Shown: positions 53,628 through 63,946, counted from the first letter of the stretch. The stretch: 64,000 nucleotides of DNA from Bacteroidales bacterium (GCA_024401695.1 JAKSKN010000003.1:164837-228836), one strand, 5' to 3'. The notes: generated from the sequence alone by a model not told the origin. Numbers and translations are program-made.

Positions 53628-54892
53628 TGAAAGACCTCATCACAGAAATATGGGAATCCATCAGGCGCAACAAGTTGCGTACCTGCCTCACCGGCTTTGC
53701 GGTGTCCTGGGGCATCTTTATGCTCATCGTGCTGCTGGGTGCAGGCAACGGTGTGCGCAACGCCTTCAATTCCCAAGCCAACGACGTAGCCACCAACACC
53801 GTTCAGGTGGGTGGCGGGCGCACGTCGGAGCCGTATGCCGGTTATCGCGCCGGCAGACGCATACGCCTGACAGAGGACGATATGAACAGAATCAAGGAGG
53901 CCTTCCCCGACATTGTTGATGACGTGACTTCCACCACCAGCATAAGTCTGACCTTCACATACCGTGACGTCCACGTCTCCGGCGGCCTCGACGGCAACTT
54001 CCCTTCCAGGAAGGATATGGACAAGATTGTTATCCTGCACGGCCGCTACATCAACGATGCTGATATCAAGCAGAGACGCAAGGTTGTGGTCTTGCCCGAA
54101 AATGTGGCGGAGAAATTCCTCGACAACCCCAACATCCCGGCTGAAAGGATGATAGGCAAAAGTATCAAGGCAGGCAAGCTGAACTACAAGGTCGTGGGAA
54201 TAATGAAGTCCGACGAGACCAGCACGAGCGTCTGGCTGCCGGCTCCGTACACGACGGTGCGTGACGTATATGCCAGGGGACAGTACATAGACGAACTGAC
54301 TTTCTCCTTCCACGGCCTTGACACGGAAGAAGCCCACGAACAGTTCGAAGACGGGATCCACGCGGTGCTGAATGCGCGCCACAAGGCGGCGCCCGATGAC
54401 CGCAGCGCGGTCTGGATATGGAACCGTTTCACCCAGAACCTTCAGATGAACAAGGCGGGAAATATCCTCAACAAGGCTCTCTGGATAGTTGGACTGTTCA
54501 CCCTTCTGGGAGGTATTGTCGGCGTCAGCAACATTATGCTCATCACAGTCAAGGAGCGCACCCACGAGTTCGGCATACGCAAGGCCATAGGTGCGTCTCC
54601 GTGGAACATCACCAAGCTGATCATCTCCGAAAGTGTCATCATCACGGCCTTTTTCGGATACATCGGTATGGTTCTGGGTATGATTGCCTGCGATATACTT
54701 GACAAGACTCTCGGACAGAGTTCCCAGGACATTATGGGAATGACGATCAGGATAATGGAGAACCCTACCGTGGGATTCGACGTCGCAATCGAGGCGACGA
54801 TAGTATTGATAATAGCAGGTACGGTGGCCGGCCTCATTCCGGCACTCAAGGCCTCCAAAGTTAAACCGATAGAAGCGCTCAGAGCAGAATGA
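53627..54892 (+). CDS. MacB-like ABC permease (first)
   Basis: The 421-residue protein has the MacB layout: one N-terminal membrane segment (about 20-42), a large periplasmic domain (about 45-280), and three C-terminal segments with GVSNIMLITVKERTHEFGIR in the FtsX-type domain. Periplasmic motion of such proteins pushes substrate to a TolC exit. It is homologous to the next permease, so the two probably form a heterodimer. Confidence 0.9.
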   Translation: MKDLITEIWESIRRNKLRTCLTGFAVSWGIFMLIVLLGAGNGVRNAFNSQANDVATNTVQVGGGRTSEPYAGYRAGRRIRLTEDDMNRIKEAFPDIVDDVTSTTSISLTFTYRDVHVSGGLDGNFPSRKDMDKIVILHGRYINDADIKQRRKVVVLPENVAEKFLDNPNIPAERMIGKSIKAGKLNYKVVGIMKSDETSTSVWLPAPYTTVRDVYARGQYIDELTFSFHGLDTEEAHEQFEDGIHAVLNARHKAAPDDRSAVWIWNRFTQNLQMNKAGNILNKALWIVGLFTLLGGIVGVSNIMLITVKERTHEFGIRKAIGASPWNITKLIISESVIITAFFGYIGMVLGMIACDILDKTLGQSSQDIMGMTIRIMENPTVGFDVAIEATIVLIIAGTVAGLIPALKASKVKPIEALRAE

Positions 54893-56124
54893 AATGGGAT
54901 TTTGACAGTTTTCGTGAGATAGGCGACGCTCTTGTGCGCAACAAGAGCAGAAGCCTGCTGACCGGTTTCGGCGTGTTCTGGGGCCTCTTTATGCTGCTCT
55001 TTATGGTAGGTGGCGGCGATGGTGTGAAACAGCTGCTTCTTCAGAATTTTGAGGGCTTTGCCTCCAACACGACAATCGTTTTCACCAGCCGCACCACCAA
55101 GCCGTACAAAGGCAACAAGGAGGGAAGATGGTTTGAGATGGGCTCGCGTGATGTGACGAGGCTGAAGCAGATGGTGCCTGAGCTGGAAGTGGTGACCCCT
55201 TCGCTCGGCTGGTGGGGCATAAACGCCGAATATGACTCCCATACCCTTGAAATCAACGTCACGGGAGTCCTGCCGGAATATGTCAACATTGAAATACCGA
55301 AACTTAAGTACGGCCGTTTCCTCAGCCAGAATGACTGTAACCAGCAACGCAAGGTCTGCGTAATCGGCAAGCGTGTCTATGAGACCCTTTTCCCTGATGG
55401 CGGGAATCCTTGCGGAACATCGATCAAGGTGGGCGGAACTTATTTCACCGTTGTCGGTGTGAACACTTCCAGCAGCAATTTAAGCATTCAGGGCAGCCCT
55501 GACACCAAGGTCTATGTCCCACTTCCGGTTCTACAGCGCCTGAGGCACACCGGTGACTATATCGACCTTGTGGCCTGCACGGCAAAGGGCAGCATCAAGA
55601 CAAGCACGCTTGAAGACAGGATCAGGCAGGTCATCGCCCGTCAGCATATAGTTGACCCGACCGACAGGGATGCCATCCAGGTGCTTAATACAGAACAGAT
55701 TTTCCAGCTTATGGATAGTCTTATGAGGGGCGTGAGCTTCCTTATCTGGCTGGTAGGCCTCGGAACCATTTTCGCGGGAGCGATTGGTGTCAGCAACATT
55801 ATGATGGTGACAGTAAAGGAACGCACGACCGAAATCGGCATCCGTCGCGCCATAGGCGCCACACCGTTTGAAATCCTGTCGCAGATCATTATGGAGAGCG
55901 TTTCGCTTACCGTGGCAGCCGGCGCTTTCGGAATAGTACTGGCGGTATCGGTGCTGCGGCTGATGGAGATGGCGACGAGAGAGCAGGGGATAACTTTCCA
56001 GGTGAGCTTCGGTACCGCGATGCTCGCGCTGTCGTTGCTTGCGCTGCTCGGCGTGGCCGCCGGAATGGCCCCTGCATACAGGGCTATGAAGATCAAGCCT
56101 GTGGATGCAATGAGAGATGAATAA
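54889..56124 (+). CDS. MacB-like ABC permease (second)
   Basis: The 411-residue protein has the same architecture as the preceding permease, with GVSNIMMVTVKERTTEIGIR and RRAIGATPFEILSQIIMES in the FtsX-type domain and ALLGVAAGMAPAYRAMKIKP at the end. The 4-base overlap with the first permease (ATGA) suggests equal expression. The substrate is not evident. Confidence 0.9.
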   Translation: MKWDFDSFREIGDALVRNKSRSLLTGFGVFWGLFMLLFMVGGGDGVKQLLLQNFEGFASNTTIVFTSRTTKPYKGNKEGRWFEMGSRDVTRLKQMVPELEVVTPSLGWWGINAEYDSHTLEINVTGVLPEYVNIEIPKLKYGRFLSQNDCNQQRKVCVIGKRVYETLFPDGGNPCGTSIKVGGTYFTVVGVNTSSSNLSIQGSPDTKVYVPLPVLQRLRHTGDYIDLVACTAKGSIKTSTLEDRIRQVIARQHIVDPTDRDAIQVLNTEQIFQLMDSLMRGVSFLIWLVGLGTIFAGAIGVSNIMMVTVKERTTEIGIRRAIGATPFEILSQIIMESVSLTVAAGAFGIVLAVSVLRLMEMATREQGITFQVSFGTAMLALSLLALLGVAAGMAPAYRAMKIKPVDAMRDE

Positions 56125-56139
56125 TAAAAACACAACGAT

Positions 56140-57240
56140 ATGAAAAGAGTTTTCAAGTACATCCTGTTCGCGTTCATCGCGATTTTTATCCTCGGTACTT
56201 TTGTGTACCTCTTCAAGAATTCCCGCCCGAAGGTGGACCAGTATGAAGAACTGACCGTCGAGGCCCGCGACATCGAGCGCACCACCATTGTAACCGGCAA
56301 GATAGAGCCGCGCAACGAGGTAAACATCAAGCCACAGATCAACGGTATCATCGCCGAACTCTACAAGGAGGCGGGCCAGATGGTACAGGAGGGCGAAATC
56401 ATAGCCAAGCTGAAGGTCATCCCCGATATGAACCAGCTCAGCTCCGCCCAGTCCCGCGTCCGCCTGGCCGAAATCAACCTCAAGCAGGCAAAGACAAATT
56501 ATGAGCGTGAAAAGGCCCTTTACGACAAGGACCTCGTCAGTGCCGATGAATATGACAAGATATTTCAGGCCTACAATCAGGCGGTTGAGGAACGTGCCGC
56601 GGCTCAGGATGCCTTGGAGGTTATCCGCGACGGCGTGTCCAGCACCAACGCCAAGGGAAGTTCCACCCTCATACGCTCCACCATCACCGGGCTTATCCTG
56701 AACATCCCTGTCAAGGTCGGTAACTCCGTAATCCAGGCCAACACGATGAACGACGGTACCACCGTCGCGACCGTCGCCAATATGAAAGACCTCATCTTTG
56801 ACGGCAACATCGACGAGACAGAGGTCGGCTCGCTTGCGGAAGGCACCCCGATGACAATCACAATAGGCGCTCTTCCGGAATACAAGTCGCAGGCGATTCT
56901 CGAATACATCTCACCGAAAGCGACCGACAACAACGGCGCCAATCAGTTTGAAATCAAGGCGGCCGTCGATGTCTCTTCAGACCATATGATACGCTCCGGA
57001 TACAGCTCCAATGCGGAAATCGTTCTTGAAAGCGCCACCCAGGTTCCTGCCATCGAAGAGAGCGCGATCGAATTCGACGGTGACGACTCTTACGTCTATA
57101 TCAAGACCGAGGATGCGAAGGAGCCTTACGAGCGCATCCAGATCACCACAGGAATAAGCGACGGCCTCTACATAGAGGTGAAGTCCGGCCTCAAGCTGGG
57201 CGACAAGGTCCGCGGCAACAAGATAATTGAAGAGAAATAA
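56140..57240 (+). CDS. Periplasmic adaptor (MacA/HlyD type)
   Basis: The 366-residue protein bridges the ABC permeases and the outer-membrane channel. It has an N-terminal anchor (YILFAFIAIFILGTFVYLF), a lipoyl-like half (NIKPQINGIIAELYKEAGQM, then GLILNIPVKVGNSVIQAN), a coiled-coil hairpin of about 70 residues between them, and beta-barrel/membrane-proximal parts. Residue order fits MacA. It follows the second permease by 15 bases. Confidence 0.92.
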   Translation: MKRVFKYILFAFIAIFILGTFVYLFKNSRPKVDQYEELTVEARDIERTTIVTGKIEPRNEVNIKPQINGIIAELYKEAGQMVQEGEIIAKLKVIPDMNQLSSAQSRVRLAEINLKQAKTNYEREKALYDKDLVSADEYDKIFQAYNQAVEERAAAQDALEVIRDGVSSTNAKGSSTLIRSTITGLILNIPVKVGNSVIQANTMNDGTTVATVANMKDLIFDGNIDETEVGSLAEGTPMTITIGALPEYKSQAILEYISPKATDNNGANQFEIKAAVDVSSDHMIRSGYSSNAEIVLESATQVPAIEESAIEFDGDDSYVYIKTEDAKEPYERIQITTGISDGLYIEVKSGLKLGDKVRGNKIIEEK

Positions 57241-57246
57241 TACACT

Positions 57247-58551
57247 ATGGCATCATCAATATTGACATTGGTTCTTGCGGCGGCGGTGTCCGGTCCGTGG
57301 TCACTTACGGAATGCATAGACCACGCCCTTCAGAACAACATCCAGGTCAAGCAGCGTGAAAACACGGTGGCGCAGCGTGAGATAGAACTCAACACAGCCG
57401 AAAACCAATGGCTTCCCGGCGTCTCCGCTTCCGCAGGCGAGAATTTCTCCTTCGGCCGAGGTCTGAACGAAGACAACACTTACAGTACCGGCAGCAACAC
57501 GGCATCCACCCGTTTCAGCGTGGGAGCTGATATAACCCTGTTCCAGGGACTCAACGGTGCCAACGGCATCAAGCTGGGCAAGCTTAACCTTGCTGCGGCA
57601 ATGTCTGATCTTGAAAGGGCGCAGGACGACATCCGTGTGTCGGTTGCCCAGGCGTACGTCCAGATTCTTTATGACCAGGAACTGCTCGTGGTCGCCAACA
57701 ATCAGGTGGACATTGACGAACAGCTCTTCGAGCGCGTCAAGGCGCTGCGAGAGACCGGAAAGGCGAGCGCAGCCGAGGTCGCAGCCCAGCAGTCAACCCT
57801 CGCCCAGTCCCGGCTCCGTGCAACCCAGGCAGAAAACTCTCTGAAACTTTCAATCCTCGACCTGTCGCAGTTGCTTGAGCTTGAGTCCCCTGAAGGCTTC
57901 AGTATCGTCTCTCCGTCGGAAAGCGAACTTGAAATCCATCTTCTCCCGTCTCCGGAAGACATCTATGCCCAGGCCATACAGGAGAAGGCGGTGGTGACCG
58001 CTGAGCAGATCCGCCTCGAGGCGGCTGAAGTCAGCATCAAGAAGGCCAGGTCGGCATACTATCCGTCCCTGTCGCTCAGCGGCGGTGTAAGCACGGACTA
58101 TTTCACCAACAGCGCGTATGACTCCGACCCGTTCGGAAAGCAGCTGAAAAAGAACTTCAGTCCGTATGTCGGACTCTCTCTCAGGGTGCCAATTTTCAAC
58201 AGGATGTCCACGCGCAACAGCGTACGCAACGCGCAGCTTTCGTACAACAACCAGCAGCTGCAGCTTGAGAGCGTGAAGAAGACACTCTACAAGGAAATCC
58301 AGCAGGCCTATTACAACGCAGTCGCGGCCCAGAGCCAGCTCACCAGCAGCAAGGAAGCTGCCGACAGCGCCGAGCACTCCTTCAACCTCACCAGAGAGAA
58401 ATACGAAAACGGAATGTCCAGCATCACCGAGTACAATGAGTCGAAGAACCGTTACCTCGAAGCCGCTTCCAACTATCTCCAGGCACGTTACAAATGCGTT
58501 TTCCAGACAAAGTTGCTTGATTTTTACCGGGGAGCCGATTTGAGTTTCTGA
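57247..58551 (+). CDS. TolC-family outer-membrane efflux protein
   Basis: The 434-residue protein forms the outer-membrane duct of the tripartite pump. It has a short signal peptide, the repeat start SLTECIDHALQNN and two coiled-coil halves (RVSVAQAYVQILYDQE and LYKEIQQAYYNAVAAQSQLT) typical of TolC proteins. It is the last gene of the operon. No terminator is obvious; galE starts 29 bases later. Confidence 0.93.
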   Translation: MASSILTLVLAAAVSGPWSLTECIDHALQNNIQVKQRENTVAQREIELNTAENQWLPGVSASAGENFSFGRGLNEDNTYSTGSNTASTRFSVGADITLFQGLNGANGIKLGKLNLAAAMSDLERAQDDIRVSVAQAYVQILYDQELLVVANNQVDIDEQLFERVKALRETGKASAAEVAAQQSTLAQSRLRATQAENSLKLSILDLSQLLELESPEGFSIVSPSESELEIHLLPSPEDIYAQAIQEKAVVTAEQIRLEAAEVSIKKARSAYYPSLSLSGGVSTDYFTNSAYDSDPFGKQLKKNFSPYVGLSLRVPIFNRMSTRNSVRNAQLSYNNQQLQLESVKKTLYKEIQQAYYNAVAAQSQLTSSKEAADSAEHSFNLTREKYENGMSSITEYNESKNRYLEAASNYLQARYKCVFQTKLLDFYRGADLSF

Positions 58552-58580
58552 TTCTCAAATAAAAATAGCAACTTTGTACC

Positions 58581-59603
58581 ATGAAGAAAACGGTACTTGT
58601 ATCCGGCGGAGCCGGATTTATAGGCAGCCACGTCACAGTCGAGCTTGTACAGGCCGGCTACGACGTGGTCATTGCGGATAATATGTCCAATTGCGATGAC
58701 ACGAACTATCGCGGAGTATGCAGTATCCTCGGAAGGGAACTTCCGTTCATAAAGATGGATTTCTGCGATGGGGATGCGGTGAATGAGCTCTTTGCGAAGT
58801 ACAGGATCGACGCTGTCATTCATTTCGCGGCATTCAAGGCGGTGGGCGAGTCGGTGGACGAGCCTCTCAAGTATTATCGCAACAACCTCCTTTCGTTCCT
58901 CAATGTGCTTGAGGCTGCGCGCAGTCAGGGGGGCTGCAATGTGCTGTTTTCGTCTTCGGCTACAGTGTATGGCGAGCCGGAGGAGTTGCCTGTGACCGAG
59001 AAGTCCCCGCGTCAGCCGGCGACATCTCCGTATGGCGACACCAAGCAGATGTGCGAGGATTTCCTTCGTGACTGCGTCCGTGCCTATCCTGGCGTGAAGG
59101 GTATCGCCCTGCGCTATTTCAATCCTATCGGTGCACATCCGTCAGCACTCATCGGAGAGCTTCCGCGCGGAGTGCCGAACAACCTCGTACCTTTCATCAC
59201 CCAGACTGCAATCGGCCGTCGCGAATGCCTTTCGATCTTCGGCAATGATTATCCTACGGAGGACGGCACCTGCAAGCGCGACTATATAGACATAGTCGAC
59301 CTTGCCAAGGCTCACGTATGTGCAGTGACGAGAATGGTCGAAGGCAGGATGAAGGAAGATTATGAGATCTTCAATGTCGGCACCGGCCGTCCGGTCTCCG
59401 TCCTCGAGCTTGTAAACGCCTTCGAGAAGGTCAACGGCCTTAAGTTGAACTACAAGATAGCGCCGCGCCGTCCCGGCGACGTGGTCGCGATATGGGCCGA
59501 CCCGAGCCTTGCCAACGAAGAGTTGGGCTGGAAGGCGGAGCGCAGCGTTGAGGAGACGCTTGCGGCTGCGTGGGCGTGGGAGAAACATCTTGCCGGGAAA
59601 TAG
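58581..59603 (+). CDS. galE: UDP-glucose 4-epimerase
   Basis: GalE interconverts UDP-glucose and UDP-galactose and supplies sugars for surface glycans. The 340-residue protein has the NAD loop VSGGAGFIGSHV, the catalytic Tyr-x3-Lys in SPYGDTKQM with Ser in FSSSATVYG, and ALRYFNPIGAHPS. It probably feeds the glycosyltransferases encoded elsewhere in the window. Confidence 0.95.
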   Translation: MKKTVLVSGGAGFIGSHVTVELVQAGYDVVIADNMSNCDDTNYRGVCSILGRELPFIKMDFCDGDAVNELFAKYRIDAVIHFAAFKAVGESVDEPLKYYRNNLLSFLNVLEAARSQGGCNVLFSSSATVYGEPEELPVTEKSPRQPATSPYGDTKQMCEDFLRDCVRAYPGVKGIALRYFNPIGAHPSALIGELPRGVPNNLVPFITQTAIGRRECLSIFGNDYPTEDGTCKRDYIDIVDLAKAHVCAVTRMVEGRMKEDYEIFNVGTGRPVSVLELVNAFEKVNGLKLNYKIAPRRPGDVVAIWADPSLANEELGWKAERSVEETLAAAWAWEKHLAGK

Positions 59604-59604
59604 T

Positions 59605-60099
59605 ATGTATGTTGGCCTCATCAGCGACACGCACGGAGTGTTCAGCGACGGGTTCAGGAGTTTCTTCGAGCCTGTCGACGTGATCTGGCACGCCGGTGAT
59701 TTCGGAGGAGGCCTGTCATTTGTCGACAGCATCAGGGAGTTCAAGCCTCTGGTGGGCGTGGCGGGCAACTGCGACGGTCAGGACATCAGGCTTGAATATC
59801 CTCAATATCAATATCTTGAAGTGCAGGGGAAGAAGATCCTTTTGACTCACATCGGAGGGTCGCCCGGGCATTATGACGTCCGCGCCTATGCGCTTATCGA
59901 CCGTTACAAGCCCGATGTGTTCATCTGCGGTCATTCGCACATCCTGAAGGTTATGAGTGACAGGCAGAACAATCTGCTGTATGTCAATCCGGGTGCAGCG
60001 GGTCTGCAGGGATGGCAGGTGGTACGCACTGCGTTGAGGTTCAAGATAGAGGCGGGAGAGCTCAAGGAAATGGAAGTTTTCGAACTTCCGAGACAATAA
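59605..60099 (+). CDS. YfcE/MJ0936-type phosphoesterase
   Basis: The 164-residue protein is a small calcineurin-like phosphodiesterase with metal motifs SDTHG (8-12), HAGDFGG, VAGNCDG, THIGGSPGHY and GHSHILKV. The N-terminus MYVGLISDTHG marks the start at 59605, 1 base after galE. Its in vivo substrate is unknown. Confidence 0.9.
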   Translation: MYVGLISDTHGVFSDGFRSFFEPVDVIWHAGDFGGGLSFVDSIREFKPLVGVAGNCDGQDIRLEYPQYQYLEVQGKKILLTHIGGSPGHYDVRAYALIDRYKPDVFICGHSHILKVMSDRQNNLLYVNPGAAGLQGWQVVRTALRFKIEAGELKEMEVFELPRQ

Positions 60100-60103
60100 C
60101 GAT

Positions 60104-61468
60104 ATGGCAACGAAAGCAAAGACAAGCTGGTTCTGCAGCGCCTGCGGCAACGAAAGCCCCAAGTGGATGGGGCGCTGCCCTGCGTGCGGTGAGTGGAACA
60201 CTATGGTGGAGGCGCCAAAGGAGGACCTGAAGAAATCTTCAGTGACTGCTGCCGGCAGAGTCTCACCGGACCGCAAGCCTTTGCGGCTGAAAGAGATAGA
60301 TTATTCCAAGGAACCGCGCCGCTCGCTCGGACTGGGTGAGGTGGACCGTATTCTCGGTGGCGGTATCGTGCCGGGTTCGCTGGTGCTCATCGGCGGTGAA
60401 CCGGGCATAGGCAAGTCAACCCTGTCGCTTCAGATTCCTCTCGGCTGTCCGGAACTCAGGACTTTGTATGTCACCGGAGAGGAGAGCGCGAAGCAGGTGA
60501 AGATGAGGGCTGAGAGACTTGGCGGGAAGGATGACTCCTGTCTGATCTTCTGCGAGACTATGGTGGAGTCGATTCTGGAAGAGGCTCGCAGCATAGTCCC
60601 TGACCTGATGATTGTGGATTCCGTCCAGACGATGTTTTCCGACAGCATCGATTCAACTCCTGGTTCTGTGTCGCAGATCAAGGAAGTCGCGGCTCTGCTG
60701 CTCCGCTTTGCCAAGGAGACAGGCGTCCCCGTAATCCTCATCGGCCATATCACCAAGGACGGCTACATCGCCGGTCCGAAGATTCTCGAGCATATCGTTG
60801 ACGTCGTCCTTCAGTTCGAAGGAGAGAACCGAGGCTCGTACAGAATACTCAGAAGCATAAAGAACCGTTTCGGAAGCACTTCCGAACTTGCGGTCTTTGA
60901 AATGACGGGAGCGGGGCTCCGCGAGGTCCTGAACCCTTCCGAGATGCTCATCCCTATGCACGGGCAGGGCCTCAGCGGTGCTGCCGTGGCCGCAACGCTC
61001 GATGGCACCAGACCGATGCTCTTCGAGGTCCAGGCACTTGTAAGTTCTGCTGTCTATGGTACGGCGCAGCGTTCGGCGACAGGCTTTGACGCCCGTCGTC
61101 TGAATATGCTGCTGGCAGTGCTGGAGAAGCGTGCCGGTTTCCACCTCAGCGCAAAGGATGTTTTCCTCAATATGGCAGGAGGGCTCAAGGTGTCTGATCC
61201 GGCTTGTGACCTTGCGGTTATCTGCGCGGTCCTGTCGTCCAATTTTGATTTTGCAATTCCTTCAGACGTCTGTTTTGCGGGTGAAGTCGGCCTTAGCGGC
61301 GAGATCCGTCCGGTAGCGCAGACAGAACGCCGCATAGGTGAGGCGGAACGTCTGGGATTCAAGAAGATATTTGTCAGTTACTTTACAAAACTTGACCGGA
61401 AGCCTCAGGGGATAGATGTTGTCAAGGTTGCTGACGTTCCCGCGCTGGTCAAGGCGCTTTTCAAGTAG
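60104..61468 (+). CDS. radA: DNA repair protein RadA
   Basis: RadA (Sms) helps branch migration and processing of recombination intermediates. The 454-residue protein has a four-Cys zinc finger (CSACGNESPKWMGRCPACGE), the RecA-type Walker A GGEPGIGKST, the KNRFG motif (KNRFGSTSELAVFEMTG) specific to RadA, and a C-terminal Lon-like domain. It follows the phosphoesterase by 4 bases. Confidence 0.96.
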   Translation: MATKAKTSWFCSACGNESPKWMGRCPACGEWNTMVEAPKEDLKKSSVTAAGRVSPDRKPLRLKEIDYSKEPRRSLGLGEVDRILGGGIVPGSLVLIGGEPGIGKSTLSLQIPLGCPELRTLYVTGEESAKQVKMRAERLGGKDDSCLIFCETMVESILEEARSIVPDLMIVDSVQTMFSDSIDSTPGSVSQIKEVAALLLRFAKETGVPVILIGHITKDGYIAGPKILEHIVDVVLQFEGENRGSYRILRSIKNRFGSTSELAVFEMTGAGLREVLNPSEMLIPMHGQGLSGAAVAATLDGTRPMLFEVQALVSSAVYGTAQRSATGFDARRLNMLLAVLEKRAGFHLSAKDVFLNMAGGLKVSDPACDLAVICAVLSSNFDFAIPSDVCFAGEVGLSGEIRPVAQTERRIGEAERLGFKKIFVSYFTKLDRKPQGIDVVKVADVPALVKALFK

Positions 61469-61475
61469 AAGTAAA

Positions 61476-63059
61476 ATGAAAAGAAAATTTCTGATTCTTG
61501 CTCTTGCAGGTATAACCCTGGTCCTGGGGACTTCATCCAAGCCAATTACCTTTTTTTACGAAAACGACGTGCATTGTTCTGTGGACGGGTATGCCAAACT
61601 GGCGTATCTGAAGAACCAGGAACTGAAGGACAATCCTGATGTACGTGTCGTTTCAAGCGGCGACTATGTCCAGGGCGGAGGCCTCGGCGCCCTTTCAAAG
61701 GGTGAATACATCGTGGATGTGATGAATGCGGTCGGATACGATGCCGTGACTCTCGGCAACCACGAGTTCGACTATGGCATCCCGCGTCTCAAGGAGCTTG
61801 CCGCAAGGCTGAATACGGATATCGTCAGCTGCAACCTCATTGACCTGAACACGGGGACCAGAATGTTCGCTCCGTACAAGATGATGAAATTCGACAATGC
61901 AAGGATTGCCGTTGTGGGCATCTCGACGCCATACAGCTTTGTGTCTGCAAGACCGTCATATTTCCAGGATGCAGAAGGCAATATGATGTATTCCCTGTGC
62001 GCAGAGACATTTTACGACTCGGTGCAGTCAGTCATTGACCAGGCGAGAGGCGAAGGTGCCGACTATGTGATTGCCATCGCTCATATCGGTGACGATGCGT
62101 TCGACGAGATCAATTCTTCCGAGATGGCGCAGCGCACCCGTGGAATTGACGTCATACTTGACGGCCACGCCCATTCCGTAGTCCCTTCCCGCTATTTCAA
62201 GAACAGTGAGGGGAAGGAAGTGCTCGTGACCTCGACCGGCTCGAATCTGCAGTATGTGGGCAAGCTCACGCTTTCTGACAAGGGTGAATTTGCTGCAGAA
62301 CTTATCCCTACGGAGAATGTCCCTTCAGATCCCGATGTGCTTGCCGTCATCAATGACGTCAAGTCAAAATATGATTTGCAGACAAAGCGGGTGATAGGAC
62401 ACTGTGAGGCTGAGCTCAACGTTGATGACGAGGACGGACCGCGCCAGGTGCGTTACAAGGAGATGGGTATCGGCGACTTCTGCGCTGATGCAGTCCGCGT
62501 GTGTATGAACACCGACGTGGCCTTTATGAACGGCGGCGCAATCCGGGCTGCGCTTCACAAGGGAAGCATTACATACAGTGACATTCTGACTGTATTCCCT
62601 TTCGACAATACTGTAGCCACAGCGAATATGACAGGCCAGCAGATCCTCGATATGCTTGAGTTCTCGGTTTACGTCCTTCCTGTCGAATTCGGCGGCTTCC
62701 TCCAGGTCGCCGGCCTTAAGTTCGACGTCGTGATGCAGAATGACACGCCTGTCACCGTGGATGTGAACAAGAAGTTCTCCGGCTTCCTCGCAAGCCCGCG
62801 CAGGGTCAGGAATGTTATGGTTGAGGGGGCTGACGGCACATATTCCCCGATAGATCCCGGCAAGACCTACACCACTGCCGCTCTTTCATTCCTGCTTAAG
62901 GAGCACGGCGACGGCTTTGATGTCCTCAATGGGGTTCCGGCAACAGATACCGGAATGATTGACGTCGATATGCTTGAGTCCTTCATCGTCGATTCGCTCA
63001 ATGGCGTGATCCCTGCCGGATATGGGAGGGCGGAAGGCCGCATCAATCTGATCTACTAG
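61476..63059 (+). CDS. Secreted 5'-nucleotidase/UshA-like
   Basis: The 527-residue protein has a signal peptide (KRKFLILALAGITLVLGTSS), an N-terminal metallophosphoesterase domain (YENDVHCSVDGYAKL, TLGNHEFDYG, ILDGHAHSVVP) and a C-terminal nucleotidase domain (GIGDFCADAVR, FMNGGAIRAAL, TVFPFDNT). It likely hydrolyses nucleotides outside the inner membrane. I start at ATG 61476 where the signal peptide begins. It lies between radA and rsmE with very short gaps. Confidence 0.92.
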   Translation: MKRKFLILALAGITLVLGTSSKPITFFYENDVHCSVDGYAKLAYLKNQELKDNPDVRVVSSGDYVQGGGLGALSKGEYIVDVMNAVGYDAVTLGNHEFDYGIPRLKELAARLNTDIVSCNLIDLNTGTRMFAPYKMMKFDNARIAVVGISTPYSFVSARPSYFQDAEGNMMYSLCAETFYDSVQSVIDQARGEGADYVIAIAHIGDDAFDEINSSEMAQRTRGIDVILDGHAHSVVPSRYFKNSEGKEVLVTSTGSNLQYVGKLTLSDKGEFAAELIPTENVPSDPDVLAVINDVKSKYDLQTKRVIGHCEAELNVDDEDGPRQVRYKEMGIGDFCADAVRVCMNTDVAFMNGGAIRAALHKGSITYSDILTVFPFDNTVATANMTGQQILDMLEFSVYVLPVEFGGFLQVAGLKFDVVMQNDTPVTVDVNKKFSGFLASPRRVRNVMVEGADGTYSPIDPGKTYTTAALSFLLKEHGDGFDVLNGVPATDTGMIDVDMLESFIVDSLNGVIPAGYGRAEGRINLIY

Positions 63060-63063
63060 CTTT

Positions 63064-63858
63064 ATGGAGCTGTTCTATTCTGCAGATATTGACGGCGATC
63101 TGGTCAGACTTGACCAGGATGAGTCCGGCCATTGCGTCCGCGTGCTGCGGCACCGCACAGGCGACGAAGTGTCCGTCATCGACGGACGCGGCAATCTCTA
63201 CACCTGCCGCCTGCTTGACGCTGACCCGAGATCTGCCACGGCAAGGATAGAGTCCCGCACTCCGGGTTTCGGCACACATCCGTATAATCTCTGCATTGCG
63301 GTATGTCCTACAAAAAACACCGACCGCATCGAATGGTTCGCAGAGAAAGCCACTGAAATAGGAGTGGATACGATTGCTCCGGTGATTGGTGATCACTCCG
63401 AGCGCAAAGTGTTCAAGACCGACAGGATCAAGCGTCTTGTGCTCTCGGCCGCCAAGCAGTCGCTGAAAGGTGCCGTCCCTGAGATTGCGGAGCCCGTTTC
63501 CGTCAAGGAATTCATAGAGGGTGTGCCGGACGACACGCTCAAGCTTATATGCTATTGTTTCGAAGGCGAGGAGCGCAGGGTCTCCATAATGGACGTGCTC
63601 GCTTCCTGTCCCGCCCTATGCTCGGTCAAAGGTGATTCTTCCGGCCTTGCTGCTGCGCCCGGCATTGCCGTTCTGATAGGTCCGGAGGGCGATTTCTCCG
63701 CCTCGGAGGTCTCTCTGGCCCTCAGCCGCGGCTGGCGCCCGGTCCACCTCGGGCCCTCTCGCCTCCGCACCGAAACCGCCGCCCTCACGGCCGTTACAGC
63801 CGTTTACCTCCATAACCTTATTTCCTTGAGGCAGAAGGTTGGCGTTCTGAGTAAGTGA
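63064..63858 (+). CDS. rsmE: 16S rRNA (uracil1498-N3)-methyltransferase
   Basis: RsmE methylates U1498 in the decoding-site helix of 16S rRNA. The 264-residue protein starts MELFYSADIDGDLVRLDQDE, and has the SPOUT knot region VLIGPEGDFSASEVSLALSR and HLGPSRLRTETAALTAVTAV near the C-terminus. Length fits the family. It follows the nucleotidase by 4 bases. Confidence 0.94.
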   Translation: MELFYSADIDGDLVRLDQDESGHCVRVLRHRTGDEVSVIDGRGNLYTCRLLDADPRSATARIESRTPGFGTHPYNLCIAVCPTKNTDRIEWFAEKATEIGVDTIAPVIGDHSERKVFKTDRIKRLVLSAAKQSLKGAVPEIAEPVSVKEFIEGVPDDTLKLICYCFEGEERRVSIMDVLASCPALCSVKGDSSGLAAAPGIAVLIGPEGDFSASEVSLALSRGWRPVHLGPSRLRTETAALTAVTAVYLHNLISLRQKVGVLSK

Positions 63859-63910
63859 TTGGTGGACAGGAAAAATATGTCCATTCCAGCCCGCTGATGG
63901 GGGGAAACAA

Positions 63911-63940
63911 AAAAAACAGTCTTTCAAAGACTGTTTTTTT
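63911..63940 (+). terminator. Bidirectional terminator between rsmE and tRNA-Met
   Basis: A palindrome around ACAGTCTTT and AAAGACTGT flanked by an A run on one side and a T run on the other. It can stop both the rsmE transcript and the leftward tRNA transcript. Confidence 0.85.
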
Positions 63941-63946
63941 GCGAGG